Origin: Hofstenia miamia
Lineage: Eukaryota > Xenacoelomorpha > Acoela
Assembly (NCBI GenBank): GCA_004352715.1
Contig: SCFE01000074.1
Span: 286,041 to 350,040, forward strand
Reading direction: 5' to 3'
Length of the DNA stretch: 64,000 nucleotides
Below, piece by piece: positions 59,649-64,000 of this stretch. The first letter of the stretch is position 1. Each line of letters opens with the position of its first letter. The position numbers and the translations under genes were made by a program. Below the pieces are notes generated by a model. The model saw nothing but the letters and a program-made list of their open reading frames with translations. It was not told the DNA's origin and ran no database searches.

Positions 59649-61250
59649 GGGCCTGTTACGAAATGCGAAATTATGTCGGACGGAAAATCGATACTTTGCC
59701 CGTTAATCAAAAATGCTTGAAGACTATATAGATTAAATTAATAGTTTCTGTAGTTGTGGTAAACGATTCTTAGCTTTTTGACTGATTGAAAATGAGTTAA
59801 AAAAAAGTTTTGGCTCAAAAACCGAGTATGTCGGACGGAATCGATAAAAAAGACAAAAAATGAACTTTTACTCGTAGTCGTTTTTTATCAAAACTAATCA
59901 GTCTATGCTGATGGAATTTATTATTTTTGAAACTTGAACAATAGCCTGTCATAAAAATAAAATAGCATACTTCTAAAATTCATAATTACAAAATATTTTT
60001 TAAATTGAAGTTGTTGAAACAGTACGTCGGACGGAAAAAATGTCAAAAAAATCAACCATCGAAATAATGCTCAAAACCAACTAGAAAGCAGCAATACCAT
60101 GTAACACATATACTCATATAATATAAGCTTATCAAATATCACTTAAGTCAAGATAATGATCGGATTAAAGTAATTTTCCGTACGACATAAAAAGCAAAAA
60201 TTTTCCTAAAATAAGTTATAGCAGAACTTAGCAGAATTATTGAAACTAATAAAAATTTAATTTAAACTTAACAACTTTTGTGCACATTTTAGGTAAAACT
60301 ATTCATAAAAACAGTCTTTATGGAACCAAATGGCACACAACGGACATTGAAGCCACTCCTCACCAAGGACGTATTTTTCACAATAACCACAATAATTATC
60401 GTCAGTACCATTTTCTTGACTTTTTTTAATTTTGAGAGACGCTTTCTCTCCCTATCTTTCTTTTTTTGTTCTTCGTATTTTACGTTATCTAGCGTCTTTA
60501 AAACGGTTCTTTTTTGTTTTTTTCTCAGTGCATCGTTTATTCGGTACTCTTCTTTATTTTTTTTCACGATATCTCTTGCAACGCTCAGCATTCGTCTTTG
60601 TTGTTTCTCCTGCCATTTTTTTCAATACTGAAAAGTTTCGCGCCAAACCCACAACCTTGAACAAAATCAACCGCGATAACAAAGACGCCGACAAAATTGT
60701 TCGACGAAAAAAAGAAAACATTCGAATGAAAACAAAAATGTTCGAAAAGAAAAAATTCCACTCTCAAAATGTTTTTTTTTAAAATCAAAACAAAACATCG
60801 CGATTACGTTTCAATCAGCATATTCAGCCAAAATTTATAAATTATGTCGGACGGAATTTTTTTTAAAATTAAAATCTTTTGTGGAGCGAGATTAAAAACT
60901 TTCGTGGAAATTTTATATCGGACTGAACATTTACGAACTCTTTCCAAAAAAACCCCAAAACTCGATTTAAAAAAAAGAAAATTGACATTTTCGACAAATG
61001 ACAACTATTTTACAGCAATATTCAACACTGAAATGAAACCTTAGGCTTTTCTCCTTGAAAACCATAAAGTTGAAATTTTCCGCCCGACACATATTTTTGC
61101 ATCCTAATACAAGCAACTGAGGCAAAAAAATAGGAATTTCAAGACAATTTTTTGTTAAATTATGAAAATATGTTTATCATAAGCTATTTTGAATGCATAT
61201 CATTAAGTTTGAAATTTTCTACTCAGGTCAACCTATTTCGTAACAGGCCC
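59649..61250 (-). mobile_element. 1.6-kb DNA transposon with GCAA target duplication and repeated subterminal motif
   Basis: The ends are perfect 16-bp inverted repeats, GGGCCTGTTACGAAAT at 59649-59664 and its reverse at 61235-61250, flanked by GCAA on both sides (59645-59648 and 61251-61254). TATGTCGGACGGA occurs at 59672-59684, 59827-59839 and 60843-60855, with one-base variants at 60023-60035 and (reversed) 60177-60189, and a looser reversed copy near 61079. The minus strand holds a decayed ORF (60616-60299). Four-base duplications are known for Sola and Chapaev elements; the class here is open. Probably an internally deleted, non-autonomous copy. Confidence 0.8.
60299..60616 (-). pseudogene. 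Transposon protein relic: basic charged segment plus PHD-like zinc cluster
   Basis: Starts MAGETTKTNAERCKRYREK at 60616, continues (after a one-base shift in an A run) NKEEYRINDALRKKQKRTVL and a very basic KKKDRERKRLSKLKK stretch. After a second shift in an A run it reads DNYCGYCEKYVLGEEWLQCP, then LCAIWFHKDCFYE and a stop. The spacing CxxC, W-x-x-CxxC, WxHxxC resembles a PHD or related zinc finger. The AERCKRYREKNKEEY type start occurs, as I recall, in uncharacterised transposon proteins of marine invertebrates. No DDE catalytic domain remains. Confidence 0.6.
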
Positions 61251-61639
61251 GCAAGCATTAATGAGAATAAGCGTAAAGTCTATCAAAATTTAATGAAGAA
61301 GAAAGATGTAGTTACCCAAAATTGTGTTGATAAAAGGGATTACAAATAAACAATTTTATAACTTTATGAATGATTTGAAACCTAGTCTATATATAGATAT
61401 TTGATATTTTTGAACTAATCGGCACATTATTGGAATTCAGTAATTTGAATGGCAAAATTGTAGATTTGGATTAAAAATACAATATGAATCTTTGCATCCC
61501 TTCAGCAATTTCTATTGTTTTGTAATTATCGCATTCATTGTAATCAATATATTTAGAAAATAAAAAATGGAGTTGCTTAACCGGATTTTAATCTGATTAA
61601 ACGGTTTTAACCGGTCCGAATCCAGTACTAATATATGTA
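61251..61639. other. Spacer, nothing recognised
   Basis: AT-rich sequence between two mobile elements. Confidence 0.5.
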
Positions 61640-62335
61640 TTCTTTCCAATACTCAATTCGGCTTTCGCAAAGGTCACTCCACCTTTGATGCCTTACATTA
61701 CACTACTGAAAATTGGAGATCTTATCTTGATAATAACCTTTTTGTCACAATAGCTTCTGTCGACTTGTTCAAAGCATTTGACTCCATTGATCATCATATT
61801 CTTCTTAGAAAACTAGAATACATTGGTTTCGATTTTAATAGTATAAATTTAACAAGGTGCTACTTAAGTGATCGATTTCAGAGTCATAGTAAATGGTATA
61901 TTTTCTAATTTGGGTAAAACTTACAAAGGTGTATCACAAGGTACGATTTTAGGACCTCTGTTCATTTCATTGTATGTTAATGACTGAAATTGCAGTTTAA
62001 ACAATGATTGTGGAATAGTACAGTATGCTGACGATACATGTATGTACACATATAGTTATCAAATAGAAACGTCGATTATTTAATTAGAAAAAAATCTATC
62101 TCAATTGCTAAGATATTTCAATATTCATAATTTAACTGTAAATCCAACTAAAACAGAATTCTGTGCTATGTCTCCAATTAATAAAGATCATCGATCACAT
62201 ATTTTAAATTTTTCGTGGTCAAAAATTGCTCAAGTTAACACTTTCAAATATCTTGGAGTAACAATTGACAACAAATTAAACTATTCAAATCACATACGCA
62301 TAGTACTACGAAAAATCGCAATGGAAATTAAAACT
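61640..62335 (+). pseudogene. L2/CR1-type LINE reverse transcriptase core, broken
   Basis: Reads TQFGFRKGHSTFDALHYTTE, SVDLFKAFDSIDHHILLRKL (first catalytic Asp block), GVSQGTILGPLFISLYVND, VQYADDTCMYT (YADD box intact) and FKYLGVTIDNKLNYSNHI. All palm motifs are present, but stops and frame changes (after YVND and near 61890) break it. It is cut at about 62336, where an antisense fragment of a LINE begins. Confidence 0.85.
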
Positions 62336-62336
62336 A

Positions 62337-62570
62337 GACAATGCGAGATTGAACTGGACGCCAATGTAGAGCCTGTAAAATGGGAGTAATATGTTCTCTT
62401 GGACCAATATTCATAGTGAAGCGAGCAGCAGAATTCTGTAACAACTGCAACTTATGGAGTAGAGTAGCAGGAATACCAAACAAGAGTAAATTGTATACAT
62501 CAATATATAACGTTAGCAAATGCACTAACAAGACGCTTAGATGTATTAACATCTAAATAATGGCAAATTT
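62337..62570 (-). pseudogene. L2-type LINE RT C-terminal fragment, antisense
   Basis: The minus strand reads YLDVNTSKRLVSAF, LLFGIPATLLHKLQLLQNSA, GPREHITPILQALHWRPVQS. It is about 90 per cent alike in DNA to 53858-54090 over some 230 bp. It abuts the plus-strand RT core without a visible gap. Confidence 0.8.
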
Positions 62571-62635
62571 GCGTTGGGCCCTTACTTGTATTTTCCAATA
62601 TGATCGATGTACACTGCACTAATTCTTTCTTGCAT

Positions 62636-62860
62636 ATGAAGACAGGAGCGTACCCAGGATTTTCTGACAGGGGGGACATCATCATTATTTTTTGAAAATA
62701 TCGAGAAAATAGACCCTAAAAAGGCATTTCACGATCCTAGATTTTAAATTTTGCAATTTTTTACGAAAAATTTTTTGATTTATCGAGTCAAAATCAAATT
62801 TGGAAACCTGACGGAGGGACATTCCACCATGCCCCCCTGTGCACCCCACTGTATGAAGAG
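62636..62860. other. Possible MITE-like block with G- and C-runs at its ends
   Basis: GCGTACCCAGGATTTTCTGA then GGGGGG near the left, and CCCCCCTGTGCACCCC near the right, in inverted arrangement. Only weak similarity between arms; no target duplication established. Confidence 0.3.
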
Positions 62861-63120
62861 AGACGGATACTTCAAATCAAAGAAAGTGTACATGAGAAAT
62901 TTATCCATCCAACTTGTAACAAATTTTGTGAAATCTCGAACGAAGTCTATACATCGTTTTCCAGATATTACAACAGCTGCGGAACTGTTTGGCTTTTTAC
63001 CTGATAAACCTACAACTGTCAGAGATAATCAAAGTTCGCTGTAATAACTGCAGGAAATTCATTTGTCCTAAACACAAAATCATAATAAGCAGTTGCTTTT
63101 GTTTACATTTCCCATATTGA
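62851..63120 (+). pseudogene. Possible piggyBac-type transposase C-terminal relic
   Basis: The frame reads KKVYMRNLSIQLVTNFVKSR and ITTAAELFGFLPDKP, then after a frame change CNNCRKFICPKHKIIISSCC. PiggyBac proteins often end with an RxFLxxLxxxLVxxxIxxR helix and a Cys-rich CxxCxxxxCxxH tail; order and spacing fit. Assignment from motif memory only. Confidence 0.45.
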
Positions 63121-64000
63121 CATTTTCTCATCAAGAAATTTGAATCATTTTAATTGCATACCACAAAATGGAGGAAAACTAAATTGATATGCTTAAATCA
63201 GTGTTGTGCGATAATTCAAATTGCAAGTTCATTAGACTACGGCATAAACTTCTATAGACTATGTGATTGGTCAGGCGTGGCCTGTCACATTTTGGTAAGA
63301 TCGCACGTCTAACCACCGAAGTTAATTAGCGATGTGAAGTGAATGTTACTGCTCTTGTTACTAATCACGTAGAATAACGGTAGCCTTACATGCTTTACAA
63401 CGAAGTGAAATAGCGTAATTTAAACAAGAAGGCAATAAATCATCGTAGATGGTTTTATAGATTAATATGTTTGGTGTAAAACGTGATTGAAATAGACACA
63501 TTAAATTTTTCTATTGAAAAATCGACGTTGGGAATAATTTTTTGTCTGACAAAACCTGTCTGATAGGCATTGATCGTAGATGTTTTGTAGATGACAAAAA
63601 CGTCCTAATTTAGTAATTCATTTTCTCACTAATGTGTTAACATTTCAAATTTTATGCGCAAGAAATTGCAGATCGTATTTCTCTGATTATTAAATGAACC
63701 TAATTTCTTTCTATGATTTGATTTGGTAGGCGGTAGGCCTATGCGTGTAAAAGCCGATGAGTTCTGTTTAGGTAGTTGCTTACTTCAATTATTTGCTGAT
63801 AATCTCTGTAATTCAATACATAAAAGATTATATTCATAAAAGTGTTTTATATAATCTAAATAGTATCCTCTATAGAAATACTGTCTAGCAAATAGATTTT
63901 CAAATTTTGCGACACTTCGGCGGCAAGTAGAAAACTACGTTTGAAACCTAGTCAGTACAGCTTTCGTAATTGTTACTGCATAGTATGTACTATATGATGG
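63121..64000. other. Right end of window, nothing recognised
   Basis: AT-rich; ACGTCTAACCACC near 63306 recalls the GGTTAGACGAG end of the 11346 candidate, but no element could be bounded. Confidence 0.45.

Noticed and set aside
1-64000. tRNA, rRNA, CRISPR arrays, operons or bacterial/viral genomes
   Set aside because: No cloverleaf, rRNA stretch, spaced repeat array or dense gene run was seen; everything fits a metazoan nuclear locus.

Overview
The window is a stretch of strongly AT-rich nuclear DNA from an invertebrate animal. Evidence: genes split by spliceosomal introns, many (TA)n arrays, and a metazoan mix of transposable elements (hAT, Tc1/mariner-like MITEs, Penelope, CR1/L2-type LINEs, a Ty3/Gypsy element, piggyBac). 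A tunicate or another spliced-leader-using phylum would fit, but the sequence alone does not settle it. The window comes from a draft assembly: nine N gaps, several with the same sequence repeated on both sides.

Two host genes were reconstructed by matching splice sites and reading phase. (1) On the minus strand at the left edge, bases 334-1291 hold the first two coding exons of a leucine-rich-repeat gene. I recognise it as PPP1R42 (LRRC67/TLRR); the rest lies beyond base 1. (2) On the plus strand, 12945-59138 hold a complete 20-exon gene for an almost wholly coiled-coil protein of 806 residues. All 19 introns obey GT-AG and all phases agree. Its size and layout recall vertebrate CCDC175, tentatively. 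The introns run from 40 nt to 15.7 kb. Both genes have a TTTTAG splice acceptor only 7-9 nt before the ATG, which suggests a 5'-UTR intron or spliced-leader trans-splicing.

The rest is mobile DNA. Between the genes (1.3-12.9 kb): a Penelope relic, a 536-bp identical duplication, a Tc1-type MITE and a larger inverted-repeat element. Intron 1 carries an apparently intact hAT transposon (14404-17374) with perfect 8-bp target duplications and an open 793-aa transposase, between two decayed hAT fragments. Intron 7 has a LINE 3' end with a (TAG)n tail. Intron 8 has a broken Gypsy element on the minus strand. Intron 11 holds a LINE endonuclease fragment next to a 1-kb gap, a palindromic MITE and a LINE end. 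Intron 15 has abutting LINE 3' ends.

Downstream of the coiled-coil gene lies the most unusual item, a 1.6-kb element (59649-61250) with 16-bp terminal inverted repeats, GCAA target duplications and scattered copies of the motif TATGTCGGACGGA. It carries a decayed ORF joining a basic segment to a PHD-like zinc cluster. LINE fragments in both orientations and a piggyBac C-terminal relic follow. I found no tRNA, rRNA, CRISPR or prokaryotic feature.
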